From Nocardioides pini (GTDB taxonomy: Bacteria > Actinomycetota > Actinomycetes > Propionibacteriales > Nocardioidaceae): DNA of 64,000 nt. Of the stretch, positions 16,973 to 25,656 are shown one piece after another. The notes under the pieces are model-generated. The model was not told the origin of the DNA, ran no database searches, and saw only the letters and a list, made by a program, of their open reading frames with translations. Each line of letters starts with the position of its first letter. Positions within the stretch are counted from its first letter, which is position 1. The translations under genes and the position numbers were made by a program. Location of the stretch: positions 1-64,000 of the forward strand of contig NZ_JAPPUX010000005.1 in assembly GCF_026712185.1 (NCBI RefSeq), read 5' to 3'.

Positions 16973-17009
16973 TTGTCAGACCTGCTCAGATAACTTATAC
17001 AGGTATGTA
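16973..17009 (+). promoter_or_regulatory. Promoter with MerR-type inverted repeats
   Basis: A -35-like TTGTCA (16973-16978) and -10-like TTATAC (16995-17000) are 16 bp apart. Overlapping them are ACCTG-N15-CAGGT (16980-17004) and TACA-N4-TGTA (16998-17009). MerR-family proteins of the light/redox-linked type bind TACA/TGTA dyads, and MerR operators usually overlap the promoter spacer. The element lies between the MerR-DICT gene and the small membrane-protein gene. Confidence 0.5.
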
Positions 17010-17052
17010 GAGGTTTTGTCGCACCACCCACCCCGGACGTCAGGAGACTCCC

Positions 17053-17235
17053 ATGGTCAGCGTGATCCTCATCAGCACCGCCGCCATCCTCGTCGCGATC
17101 GTCGGCTGTGCCGTCATCTGGCGGATGGACATGCTCCGAGCGGACGAGATCGAGCACACCCCGCCTCCCGCGAGCCCGCGTCCCCAGATCGGGGGCACGA
17201 ACGGCTCCTCCCCCGCGTCGCTGCGATCGTCCTGA
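17053..17235 (+). CDS. Small single-span membrane protein
   Basis: A 60-residue protein with one N-terminal transmembrane helix (VSVILISTAAILVAIVGCAVIW, residues 2-23), then a polar, Pro/Ser-rich tail. GTCAGGAG lies 7 nt upstream of the ATG, a good ribosome-binding site. It is divergent from the MerR-DICT regulator and has its own promoter-like element, so it may be the regulator's target. No family recognised. Confidence 0.6.
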   Translation: MVSVILISTAAILVAIVGCAVIWRMDMLRADEIEHTPPPASPRPQIGGTNGSSPASLRSS

Positions 17236-17294
17236 CCCTTCCGCGATCGCGGCCGACGACCCCGGGTGGGCCGGCGCACACCTCCGGCCCGGTC

Positions 17295-17308
17295 CACCCG
17301 AACGGGTG
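17295..17308. promoter_or_regulatory. 14-bp palindrome upstream of the CsbD-like gene
   Basis: CACCCG-AA-CGGGTG is a perfect 14-bp palindrome, 90 bp upstream of the CsbD start. It could be an operator or a small hairpin ending the preceding small-gene transcript; the sequence does not decide. Confidence 0.3.
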
Positions 17309-17398
17309 TGGTGAGCCACCACCCCCGTGGCAGGTTGGAGGTCGGGGACCACCTGGTCCGCACCGACCTCACACCACCTCACCACAGGAGGAACGACG

Positions 17399-17572
17399 AT
17401 GGGTCTGGACGACAAGTTCGACAACAAGACCGACGAGCTCAAGGGCAAGGCCAAGGAAGCCACCGGCAAGGCGACCGACGACGAGCAGCTCGAGGCCGAG
17501 GGCCGTGGCGACCAGGCCGGCGCCAACATCAAGCAGGCCGGCGAGAAGATCAAGGACGCCTTCAAGAGCTGA
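17399..17572 (+). CDS. CsbD-family stress-response protein
   Basis: A 57-residue very hydrophilic protein, MGLDDKFDNKTDELKGKAKE with repeats of KGKAKEATGKATDDEQLEAE, GRGDQAGANIKQAGEKIKDA, the pattern of the CsbD family. Members are general-stress proteins under sigma-B in Bacillus; their molecular role is not established. AGGAGG precedes the start by 6 nt. The 3' end overlaps the 3' end of the convergent lipoprotein gene by 11 bp. Confidence 0.9.
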   Translation: MGLDDKFDNKTDELKGKAKEATGKATDDEQLEAEGRGDQAGANIKQAGEKIKDAFKS

Positions 17573-18755
17573 CGGGCGATCCTGCCCACACGTGCCCGCC
17601 GTCGCCCGCGTCGGCGACGACCAGCACCTCGCCGCCGGCGGCCACCATCAGCGTGTGGTCGCCGGCGGTCTGTGGTTCGACGGGCACGTCGACCTGCTGC
17701 CACTCCCGGCCGTCGCTGGTGTGCCACAGCTCGTAGTGGTCTCCGGTGCTGACGCTCGCGAGCACCCCGACCGTCGTGGTGGCGAGCGAGGCGACGTAGG
17801 GCGCGCCGCGCCACGCGTCCGCGATCGAGCCGAACGTCACCGGGTCCTGCCAGCTGCCGTCGTCGTCGCGCACCCAGGCGGCGTACGCGTCGTTGCTGCG
17901 GCCCACGGCGACCACCGTCCCGTCGTCGAGCCGCGTCACCCGGTGCGCGTCCTGCGCACCCTCGGTCGAGGGCATCTCCTCCGGCGTCCAGGTCAGTCCG
18001 TCGGGCGAGGTCCACGCGAGCGGGTCCGGCTCGAGGTGCCGGCCGGTACGGGCCCCGGCGCCCACCACCAGCCACTCCTCACCGGTCCACCCCGCGCCCT
18101 GCGCGAGCGACTCCAGGTCACCGTCGTCGGTCAGGCCCGGCTCGGCCTCGACGAGGGTGAACCCGCGCGGGTCGTCGGTGAACCACACGCCCGGGCCCGA
18201 GGTCCGGTTGCCCGTGATCAGCCAGCCGGTCGGGCCTCCCGCGATCGGACCGACGTTCGTCGCGCTGACGCCGCCGTACTGGGTGAACACGGTGCGGACG
18301 TCGACCAGCGTGTCGCCGTCCAGCCAGAAGGTCGTGACGCGCGGGTTGCCGTGCGCCCCGCCGGACCGGGCGCCCACGACGGCGATCCGGCCGCGTGAGC
18401 AGGCGATCGAGTTGAGGATGGCCCGACGGCCCCAGTAGGTGTGCGTGTCGATCGGCACCGGCTCCCACTGCTCCCGGTCGGCGGAGAACCAGAGCGCCGG
18501 CCGGGTGTCGCGCGTCTCGGTCGGCCGGTCGAGGAACACCGCCCCGGCGACCCACCAGCCGTCCCCGCACTCGACGGCGTCGCGCACGACCGTACGACCG
18601 GGCGCGCCGGGGTGCGGGGGCAGCGTGTGCTGGGCCCAGGTCATCTCCAGGCGCTCGGGCGGGGCCTGGTCCTCCTCGCAGGCCGCAAGGGCGAGGGCGC
18701 CCACCAGCGCCACCGCGACGAGGGACAGGCTGCGCACCCCCCGATCATGGCTCAT
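17562..18755 (-). CDS. Beta-propeller-like lipoprotein of unknown function
   Basis: A 397-residue lipoprotein with a signal peptide ending in the lipobox LAAC (Cys at about 27). The mature part has recurring blade-like units with an aromatic Trp strand: WWVAGAVFLDRP, LWFSADREQWEPVP, VWFTDDPRGF, EEWLVVGAG, AWTSPDGLTWTPEEMP, ELWHTSDGREWQQVDV. The S-x-D-G-x-x-W recurrence is typical of six- or seven-bladed sialidase/BNR-like propellers. No catalytic pattern is apparent, so a binding role at the cell surface is more likely than enzymatic activity. It is divergent from recC with 106 bp between. Confidence 0.7.
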   Translation of the reverse strand: MSHDRGVRSLSLVAVALVGALALAACEEDQAPPERLEMTWAQHTLPPHPGAPGRTVVRDAVECGDGWWVAGAVFLDRPTETRDTRPALWFSADREQWEPVPIDTHTYWGRRAILNSIACSRGRIAVVGARSGGAHGNPRVTTFWLDGDTLVDVRTVFTQYGGVSATNVGPIAGGPTGWLITGNRTSGPGVWFTDDPRGFTLVEAEPGLTDDGDLESLAQGAGWTGEEWLVVGAGARTGRHLEPDPLAWTSPDGLTWTPEEMPSTEGAQDAHRVTRLDDGTVVAVGRSNDAYAAWVRDDDGSWQDPVTFGSIADAWRGAPYVASLATTTVGVLASVSTGDHYELWHTSDGREWQQVDVPVEPQTAGDHTLMVAAGGEVLVVADAGDGGHVWAGSPVSS

Positions 18756-18861
18756 CGCCGCTGCTGGTGCTGGTCGTCCACCTGCTCTCCCGCTGACCGG
18801 TCCGTCCACAGCGGCCCGCGTCACCCGCGCGGGTGTCGGTCGCCGCTCATAGGGTGGCGCC

Positions 18862-21800
18862 GTGACCCTGCACCTCCACACCGCCGAGCGCACCGACGCG
18901 CTCGCCGACGGCCTCGCGGACCTGCTGGTCACCCCGCTCCCCGACCCGTTCGCCCGGGAGGTCGTCGTCGTGCCGGCTCGGGGCGTCGAACGGTGGCTGA
19001 CCCAGCGGCTCTCGCACCGGCTCGGCGTGGGGCCTCGCGGCGGCGACGGGGTGTGCGCCGGCGTCGACTTCGTGACGCCCCACTCGCTGGTGTCGATGCT
19101 GCTCGACCGCGACGCCGAGGACCCCTGGAGCCCCGACCGGCTGGCGTGGCCCCTGCTGGAGGTGGTCGACGAGGCGATGCACGCCCCCGGCTTCGACGAC
19201 CTCACCCGCCACCTCGGGGGCGGCGACCCCGCCGACGACCGATCAGCCCGCCGCTACGCCGTCGCGCGGCGGCTCGCCGGCCTGTTCTCCTCCTACGCCG
19301 TCCAGCGTCCGCAGCTCGTCCGCGACTGGCGCGCCGGCGACGACACCGACGGAGCCGGCGGTCCGCTCGACCCCGACCTGCGCTGGCAGGCCGAGCTCTG
19401 GCGCCGTCTCGTGGCCCGCGTCGAGGCGCCCGCCCCCGACCTGCGCCACGCCACGACGATGGCGCAGCTGCGCGACGGCGCCGACGGCCTCGACCTGCCC
19501 GGCCGGCTCTCCCTGTTCGGCCACACCCGCCTGCCCGTGACCGAGGTCGAGCTGCTGCGCGCCCTCGGTGAGCACCGTGAGGTCCACCTGTGGCTGCCAC
19601 AGCCCTCCCCCGCGCTCTGGGAGAGGCTGGCGCCGACGGCCGAGGCGGGGCCGGTGCCGCGCGGCGACGACCGGTCGGCCGACCTCGTCGGGCACCCCCT
19701 CCTCGCCTCCCTCGGCCGCGACTCCCGCGAGCTGCGCCGCACCCTCGGCGACCTCCCCGCCGAGCAGCACCCCGCCGACCCCGCCGACCCGTCCACCCTG
19801 CTCGGCTGGCTGCAGGCCGACCTCCGCGCCAACCGGGTGCCTGCCGCGGCCGAGCTCGCCAGCCGCGTGCGCGCGCCGGCCGACCTGTCGGTGCAGGTGC
19901 ACGCGTGCCACGGGACGGCGCGCCAGGTCGACGTGCTGCGCGAGGTGCTGGTCGGGCTCCTCGAGGACGACCCGACGCTCGAGCCGCGCGACATCCTCGT
20001 GATGTGCCCCGACATCGAGACCTATGCCCCGCTGATCTCGGCCGGCTTCGGCCTGGCCGACGTCGCACGCGAGGACGTCGGGCACCCGGCCCACCGCCTG
20101 CGCGTCCGCCTCGCCGACCGGTCGCCGGGGGCGACCAACCCGCTCCTCGGCGTCGCTGCCGACCTCGTCGAGCTGGCGGCCGGGCGGATGACGGCCACCG
20201 CCGTCCTCGACCTCGCCGCGACAGAGCCGGTGCGGGCCCGGTTCGGCTTCACCGACGACCACCTCGAGCGGATGGCCCGGTGGGTCGACCAGGCGGCCAT
20301 CCGCTGGGGCTACGACCGCGAGCACCGCGCCGCGTTCGGGCTCGACCTCGACGCCAACACCTGGCTCACGGGCCTGCAGCGCGTGCTCCTGGGCGCGGCG
20401 ATGTCGGGCGAGGGGCACCGGTTCGTGCGCGACACGCTCCCCCTCGACGACGTCGGCGACGGCCACCTCGACCTCGTCGGCAGCTTCGCCGAGATGGTCG
20501 ACCGGCTGCACACCTTCGTGCGGGCGGCCGCGGACGCGGCGTCCGTGGCCGACTGGACGACCGCCCTCGGCCGCGCGGTGCACGGGCTCACCCTCAGCGG
20601 GTCCGACGACGCGTGGCGCGTGGCGCAGTTCGACCGCGAGCTGGCCCGCATCTCGGCCGGCGTCGGCGACCACGAGACCCGCCTGCGCCACGCCGACGTA
20701 CGCGCGCTGCTGCGCCACCGGCTGCGCGGACGGCCGACGCGGAGCAACTTCCGCACCGGCACCCTGACCGTCTGCACGATGGTCCCGATGCGCTCGGTGC
20801 CGCACCGGGTCGTGTGCCTGGTCGGGCTCGACGACGGCGTCTTCCCCCGCCTCGAGGCGGTCGACGGGGACGACGTCCTGGCCCGTCGGCCCATGACCGG
20901 CGAGCGCGACATCCGCTCGGAGGACCGGCAGCTGCTCCTCGACGCGATCGGGGCAGCCACCGAGACCCTCGTCGTGACCTACGCGGGGCGCGGTGAGCAC
21001 ACCAACGACGACAAGCCGCCCGCCGTGCCGCTCGGCGAGCTCCTCGACGCGCTCGACCGCACCAGCAGCGCGCCCGTGCGCGACGACGTGCTCGTGCACC
21101 ACCCGCTCCAGCCCTTCGACGAGGCCAACCTGACCGCCGGCGCCCTGGTCGGGGCCCTCGACCGGCCGTTCTCCTTCGACCGCACGGCCCTCGCCGGTGC
21201 CCGGGCGGCGCGCGCACCTCGGCCCGCACCCCGGGCGCTCGTGCCCGGTCCCCTGCCGGCGCCCGAGCCCGTGCGGGAGGTGACCCTCGCCGACCTCCAC
21301 GACTTCTTCGCCCACCCGGTGCGCAGCTTCCTGCGCCAGCGGCTGCGCATCACCACGCCCTACGACGTCGACGAGACCAAGGACGCCATCCCGATCACCC
21401 TCGACGGACTGGAGAAGTGGGACGTCGGCGACCGGCTGGTGCGCGACGTCCTCAGCGGCGGCGACCCGCAGTCCGCGATGCTGGCCGAGCAGCTGCGCGG
21501 GCTGCTGCCCCCCGAGGACCTCGGGTCCGCCATGCTCACCGAGATCGTGCAGCGGGTCCGCCCGCTCGTGGAGGCCGCGGTCCCCCTGCGCACCGGGCCC
21601 GCGCGCACGCTCGACGTCGACATCGACCTCGGGGACCGTCGGCTGACCGGCACGGTCGGCAGCGTCTTCGGCAACAACCTCGTCTCGGTGAGCTACTCCA
21701 GCCTCGGCGCGAAGCACCGGCTGGCGGCGTGGCTCGACGCACTCGCCCTCGCGGCCGGCCACCCCGACGAGAACTGGACCGCCCACACCATCGGTCGCTG

Positions 21801-22230
21801 GGGCCGCTCCGGTCGACGCGCGCTGGTCTCGCCGATGCCCGACGACGCGGCCCGCACCCACCTGCGCGACCTCGTCGCCGTGATGGAGCGCGGGCAGCGC
21901 GAGCCGCTGCCGCTGCCGGTGCGGACCAGCCTGGCCTTCGCCGAGGAGTTCGCGATCGCCGAGCGCTCCGGCGGGGGGAGCCAGGCCGACCCCGACGCCA
22001 AGGCACGCGCCGAGTGGGTGACGCCGCGGTTCAACGAGACCGGCTTCCCCAAGGAGGACGGCGACCAGTGGCACGTGCGGGCCTGGGGCGAGCACGCCCC
22101 CTACGACCTGCTCGCGGCGCCGCTGCTCGCCGACGAGGACGACGACGGCCGTGCGCCGCACCGCCTGGGCCACTACGCGCTGCGCGTCTGGTCGCCGCTG
22201 CTGGCCACCGAGCTGGTGCGGGGGATCTGA
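18862..22230 (+). CDS. recC: RecBCD exonuclease V subunit gamma (RecC)
   Basis: A 1122-residue subunit of the RecBCD helicase-nuclease, which processes double-strand breaks and recognises Chi-type sites. Family marks: the N-terminal LHLHTAERTDALADGLADLL, VVVPARGVERWLTQRLSHRL, PLSVLLSM-like segments, and VCLVGLDDGVFPR with RSEDRQLLLDAI in the degenerate helicase core. A degenerate C-terminal nuclease-like domain follows LADLHDFFAHPVRSFL. The GTG start at 18862 is first in recC-recB-recD. The recC stop and recB start are separated by one base, so the subunits are probably made in stoichiometry. Confidence 0.95.
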   Translation: MTLHLHTAERTDALADGLADLLVTPLPDPFAREVVVVPARGVERWLTQRLSHRLGVGPRGGDGVCAGVDFVTPHSLVSMLLDRDAEDPWSPDRLAWPLLEVVDEAMHAPGFDDLTRHLGGGDPADDRSARRYAVARRLAGLFSSYAVQRPQLVRDWRAGDDTDGAGGPLDPDLRWQAELWRRLVARVEAPAPDLRHATTMAQLRDGADGLDLPGRLSLFGHTRLPVTEVELLRALGEHREVHLWLPQPSPALWERLAPTAEAGPVPRGDDRSADLVGHPLLASLGRDSRELRRTLGDLPAEQHPADPADPSTLLGWLQADLRANRVPAAAELASRVRAPADLSVQVHACHGTARQVDVLREVLVGLLEDDPTLEPRDILVMCPDIETYAPLISAGFGLADVAREDVGHPAHRLRVRLADRSPGATNPLLGVAADLVELAAGRMTATAVLDLAATEPVRARFGFTDDHLERMARWVDQAAIRWGYDREHRAAFGLDLDANTWLTGLQRVLLGAAMSGEGHRFVRDTLPLDDVGDGHLDLVGSFAEMVDRLHTFVRAAADAASVADWTTALGRAVHGLTLSGSDDAWRVAQFDRELARISAGVGDHETRLRHADVRALLRHRLRGRPTRSNFRTGTLTVCTMVPMRSVPHRVVCLVGLDDGVFPRLEAVDGDDVLARRPMTGERDIRSEDRQLLLDAIGAATETLVVTYAGRGEHTNDDKPPAVPLGELLDALDRTSSAPVRDDVLVHHPLQPFDEANLTAGALVGALDRPFSFDRTALAGARAARAPRPAPRALVPGPLPAPEPVREVTLADLHDFFAHPVRSFLRQRLRITTPYDVDETKDAIPITLDGLEKWDVGDRLVRDVLSGGDPQSAMLAEQLRGLLPPEDLGSAMLTEIVQRVRPLVEAAVPLRTGPARTLDVDIDLGDRRLTGTVGSVFGNNLVSVSYSSLGAKHRLAAWLDALALAAGHPDENWTAHTIGRWGRSGRRALVSPMPDDAARTHLRDLVAVMERGQREPLPLPVRTSLAFAEEFAIAERSGGGSQADPDAKARAEWVTPRFNETGFPKEDGDQWHVRAWGEHAPYDLLAAPLLADEDDDGRAPHRLGHYALRVWSPLLATELVRGI

Positions 22231-22231
22231 C

Positions 22232-25200
22232 GTGACCGAGCTGACCGTCATGGACACCTTCGACATCTGCGGACCGCTGCCCACGGGGACGACGCTGCTC
22301 GAGGCCAGCGCCGGCACCGGCAAGACCTGGACGATCGCCGCGCTGGTCACGCGCTACCTCGTCGAGGGCGTCGCCACGCTGGAGGAGATGCTCGTCGTCA
22401 CCTTCACCCGGGCGGCCAGCCAGGAGCTGCGCGACCGCGTACGCCGCCAGCTCGACGACGCCGCGGCCGTGCTCGCCGACCCGACGTCCGCCGACCCGGC
22501 CAACCGGCTGCACGACTGGCTCCTCGACGCCGACGACGCCGAGCGGGCCGTGCGTCTCGGACGCCTCACCGATGCGCTGACGTCGTTCGACGCCGCCACG
22601 ATCGCCACCATCCACCAGTTCTGCCAGCTCGTCCTGCGCAGCCTCGGCGTCGCCGGCGACACCGACACCGGCGCCGTCCTGGTGGAGGACCTCGAGCAGC
22701 TGACCACCGAGGTCACCGACGACCGCTACCTCCGCCTCTTCGCCCACGAGCAGCAGGCCGCGTGGACCCGCGAGGACGCCCTCGGCATCGCCCGGGCCGT
22801 GGTGGGCGACCCGCGCGCCCGGGTGGCGCCGCAGGAGGCGCTCGCCGAGGACCCCGACGGCCAGGCCGCCGCGCGCGTCCGGTTCGCGTGCGACGTGCTC
22901 GACGAGATCGACCGACGCAAGCGCCGGCTCGGCGTGCTCTCCTACGACGACCTCCTCGGCCAGCTCGCCGACGCGCTGGCCGACGACGACGCGCCCGCCC
23001 GCGCCCGGATGCGCCAGCGGTGGAAGGTCGCGCTGATCGACGAGTTCCAGGACACCGACCCCGTGCAGTGGCAGGTCTTCGAGCGGGCCTTCCACGGCGT
23101 CGCCACGCTCGTGCTCATCGGCGACCCCAAGCAGGCGATCTACGCCTTCCGCGGCGGTGACATCGTCACCTACCTCGACGCGGCCGAGCAGGCGACGACC
23201 CGGCAGACGCTCGGCGTCAACTGGCGTGCCGACCAGCCGCTGCTCGACTCCCTCCAGGTGCTGGTCGAGGGCGCCGCCCTCGGCGACGAGCGCATTGCCG
23301 TCCACCCGGTGAGCGCCCACCACGCCGCGTCCCGCCTGCAGGGCGCCGGGCCCCCCTTCCGGCTGCGGGTGGTGCGCCACGAGGAGCTCGGCCGGCGGCG
23401 GCCGCGCATCGGCGACTGGCGCGAGCACGTCCTCACCGACCTCGCCGCCGACGTCAAGCGGCTGCTGACCAGTGGCGCGACGGTCGGCGCGGGCGACGAC
23501 GCGCGGCTAGTCGAGCCCAAGGACGTCGCGGTCCTCGCCGCCCGCCGTGCCGACCTGCTCGCCGCGCAGGAGGCCCTCGCCGCCGTCGGCGTACCTGCGG
23601 TGCTCAACGCCGGCGGGTCGGTCTTCAAGACCGCAGCGGCCACCCAGTGGCTCACCCTGCTCGAGGCGCTCGAGCAGCCCCACCGCGCCGACCGGGTGCG
23701 CGCGGCCGCGCTCACCGACTTCTTCGGGCGCACCGCCGACGACCTCCAGGCGGAGCCCGACCCGACCGACGCGCTGAGCGAGCACGTGCGCCGGCTCGCC
23801 GACGTCTTCGCCGCCCGCGGCGTCGCCGCGGTGCTCGAGAGCGCCGTGCTCGACGGCCTCACCGCCCGGGTGCTCGGGCGGGTCGGCGGAGAGCGCACCC
23901 TGACCGACCTCCGCCACGTGGGCGAGGCCCTGCACAAGGTGACCGTGAGCGAGCGCCTCGGCGTGGTCGGGCTGCTCGGCTGGCTCCGCACGCAGGTGGC
24001 CGACGACAAGATCGAGGTCGCCTCCGAGCGCACCCGGCGGCTCGACTCCGACGCCGCCGCGGTGCAGCTGGTGACGATCCACGGCAGCAAGGGCCTGGAG
24101 TATCCCGTCGTCTACCTCCCGACGCTGTGGGACCGGTGGGTGCGCGACGACGACGTCCCCCTCTTCCACGACTCCGACGGCGAGCGCTGCCGCGACGTCG
24201 GCGGGACGAGCCGGTGGCGCGACGCGGCTGTCGCCGCCAGCCGCCACGAGGACGCGGGCGAGTCGCTCCGGCTGCTCTACGTCGCCCTCACCCGGGCGCA
24301 GTCGCAGGTGGTCGCCTGGTACTGCCCGACCGCCAACAACACCGCGTCCGCGCCGCTCCACCGCATGCTGTTCGGCCGCGCACCGGGTCACGCCCGCGTG
24401 AACGACGAGCAGCCGGTCGTCGGCGACGACGAGCTCGTCGACATCCTCGGTCGCTGGAAGGCGGCCGGGGGTCCGCAGCCCGAGGTGGCGGCGCTCGTCC
24501 CGGTCGACACGACACCCATCCAGCGCGACCTGCCCACCCTGGCCGTGCGGACCTTCGACCGCGAGGTCGACACCGACTGGCGCCGCACCTCCTACTCCGC
24601 GCTCGCCGCCGCCGGTGCGCCCCATGCCGGTGCGCCCGACCGGGTGCTCTCCGAGCCCGACGACCCGCCCGACCTCGACGACGCCGACCTCGAGCCGATC
24701 GACGACGCGCCCGCGCCCGATCCCGACCTCGAGCTCGCCGCGGTGCCGTCACCCATGGCCGACCTGCCCGTCGGTGCGGAGTTCGGCTCCCTCGTGCACG
24801 AGGTCCTCGAGCATGCCGACCCGTCCGCGCCCGACCTCCGCGCCGAGCTGCTGGCGCAGGTCGAGGAGCACCGCGCCTGGTGGGCGGTCGAGGTCGACGC
24901 CGAGGAGCTGGCCGACGCCCTCGTCGCGGTCTGCGACTCCCCCCTGGGCCCGCTCGCGGGCGGCCTGACCCTGCGCGACATCCGGATCCCCGACCGGCTG
25001 CGCGAGCTCGACTTCGAGGTGCCCCTGTCCGGTGGCGACCTCGCGGCGGCGCGCGACGCGGCCTCCGTCGTGCTGGGCGACCTCGCACCGCTGCTGCGCG
25101 AGCACCTCCCCGACGGCGACCCGCTGCTGGCGTTCGCCGCCACGCTCGAGGGCGACGCCGACCTCGCCGGCCAGCGGCTGCTCGGCTACCTCACCGGGTC

Positions 25201-25585
25201 CATCGACGTCGTCGTGAGGGTGCCGGTCGACGGCCGCACCCGCTACCTCACCATCGACTACAAGACCAACTGGCTCGGTGACCGCGCCGCACCGGCAACG
25301 GCCTGGGACTACCGACCGGCCGTCCTCGACGAGGCGATGGGCCACTCCGACTACCCGCTCCAGGCACTGCTCTACACCGTCGTCCTGCACCGCTACCTGC
25401 GCTGGCGGCTGCCGGGCTACGACCCCCGTCAGCACCTCGGCGGGGTGCTCTACCTCTACCTGCGCGGCATGTGCGGGCCCGCGACGCCGCTCGTGGACGG
25501 CCGGCCGTGCGGGGTGTTCTCGTGGGAGCCGCCGGTCGCCCTGGTGACCGCGCTCTCCGACCTCCTGGACGGGGTGGCGCCATGA
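22232..25585 (+). CDS. recB: RecBCD exonuclease V subunit beta (RecB helicase-nuclease)
   Basis: A 1117-residue UvrD-like 3'-5' helicase with a C-terminal nuclease domain. Walker A is EASAGTGKTWT (Lys31), the motif II region is ALIDEFQDTDPVQWQVF, motif III is VLIGDPKQAIYAFRGGD, then QLVTIHGSKGLEYPVVYLP and LRLLYVALTRAQ. The nuclease domain has GSLVHEVLEH, then GSIDVVV and TIDYKTNW with Asp1009 and Lys1011, the RecB-family catalytic set. It starts GTG at 22232; a downstream ATG at 22250 is possible. Its stop overlaps, as ATGA, a tiny ORF leading to recD. Confidence 0.96.
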   Translation: MTELTVMDTFDICGPLPTGTTLLEASAGTGKTWTIAALVTRYLVEGVATLEEMLVVTFTRAASQELRDRVRRQLDDAAAVLADPTSADPANRLHDWLLDADDAERAVRLGRLTDALTSFDAATIATIHQFCQLVLRSLGVAGDTDTGAVLVEDLEQLTTEVTDDRYLRLFAHEQQAAWTREDALGIARAVVGDPRARVAPQEALAEDPDGQAAARVRFACDVLDEIDRRKRRLGVLSYDDLLGQLADALADDDAPARARMRQRWKVALIDEFQDTDPVQWQVFERAFHGVATLVLIGDPKQAIYAFRGGDIVTYLDAAEQATTRQTLGVNWRADQPLLDSLQVLVEGAALGDERIAVHPVSAHHAASRLQGAGPPFRLRVVRHEELGRRRPRIGDWREHVLTDLAADVKRLLTSGATVGAGDDARLVEPKDVAVLAARRADLLAAQEALAAVGVPAVLNAGGSVFKTAAATQWLTLLEALEQPHRADRVRAAALTDFFGRTADDLQAEPDPTDALSEHVRRLADVFAARGVAAVLESAVLDGLTARVLGRVGGERTLTDLRHVGEALHKVTVSERLGVVGLLGWLRTQVADDKIEVASERTRRLDSDAAAVQLVTIHGSKGLEYPVVYLPTLWDRWVRDDDVPLFHDSDGERCRDVGGTSRWRDAAVAASRHEDAGESLRLLYVALTRAQSQVVAWYCPTANNTASAPLHRMLFGRAPGHARVNDEQPVVGDDELVDILGRWKAAGGPQPEVAALVPVDTTPIQRDLPTLAVRTFDREVDTDWRRTSYSALAAAGAPHAGAPDRVLSEPDDPPDLDDADLEPIDDAPAPDPDLELAAVPSPMADLPVGAEFGSLVHEVLEHADPSAPDLRAELLAQVEEHRAWWAVEVDAEELADALVAVCDSPLGPLAGGLTLRDIRIPDRLRELDFEVPLSGGDLAAARDAASVVLGDLAPLLREHLPDGDPLLAFAATLEGDADLAGQRLLGYLTGSIDVVVRVPVDGRTRYLTIDYKTNWLGDRAAPATAWDYRPAVLDEAMGHSDYPLQALLYTVVLHRYLRWRLPGYDPRQHLGGVLYLYLRGMCGPATPLVDGRPCGVFSWEPPVALVTALSDLLDGVAP

Positions 25586-25656
25586 CTGAGCACCCCACAA
25601 CGTTCTTCTCCTCCGCTTCGCTCCCCCAAACAACGCCGCGGGGACCCCGCAAATGA
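25582..25656 (+). CDS. 24-residue ORF coupling recB to recD
   Basis: The recB stop forms ATGA with an ATG at 25582. The resulting ORF MTEHPTTFFSSASLPQTTPR plus four residues ends in a TGA that overlaps the recD start (ATGA at 25653-25656). Both junctions therefore allow termination-reinitiation. Its middle is the complement of the GGAGCGAAGCG-type repeat found before menB. It may be a coupling device rather than a functional peptide, or a chance consequence of a repeat insertion. Coding status is uncertain. Confidence 0.35.
   Translation: MTEHPTTFFSSASLPQTTPRGPRK

Noticed and set aside
19243-22350. A 1035-residue minus-strand frame opposite recC
   Set aside because: Composition is that of a GC-rich shadow frame; recC is unambiguous on the other strand.
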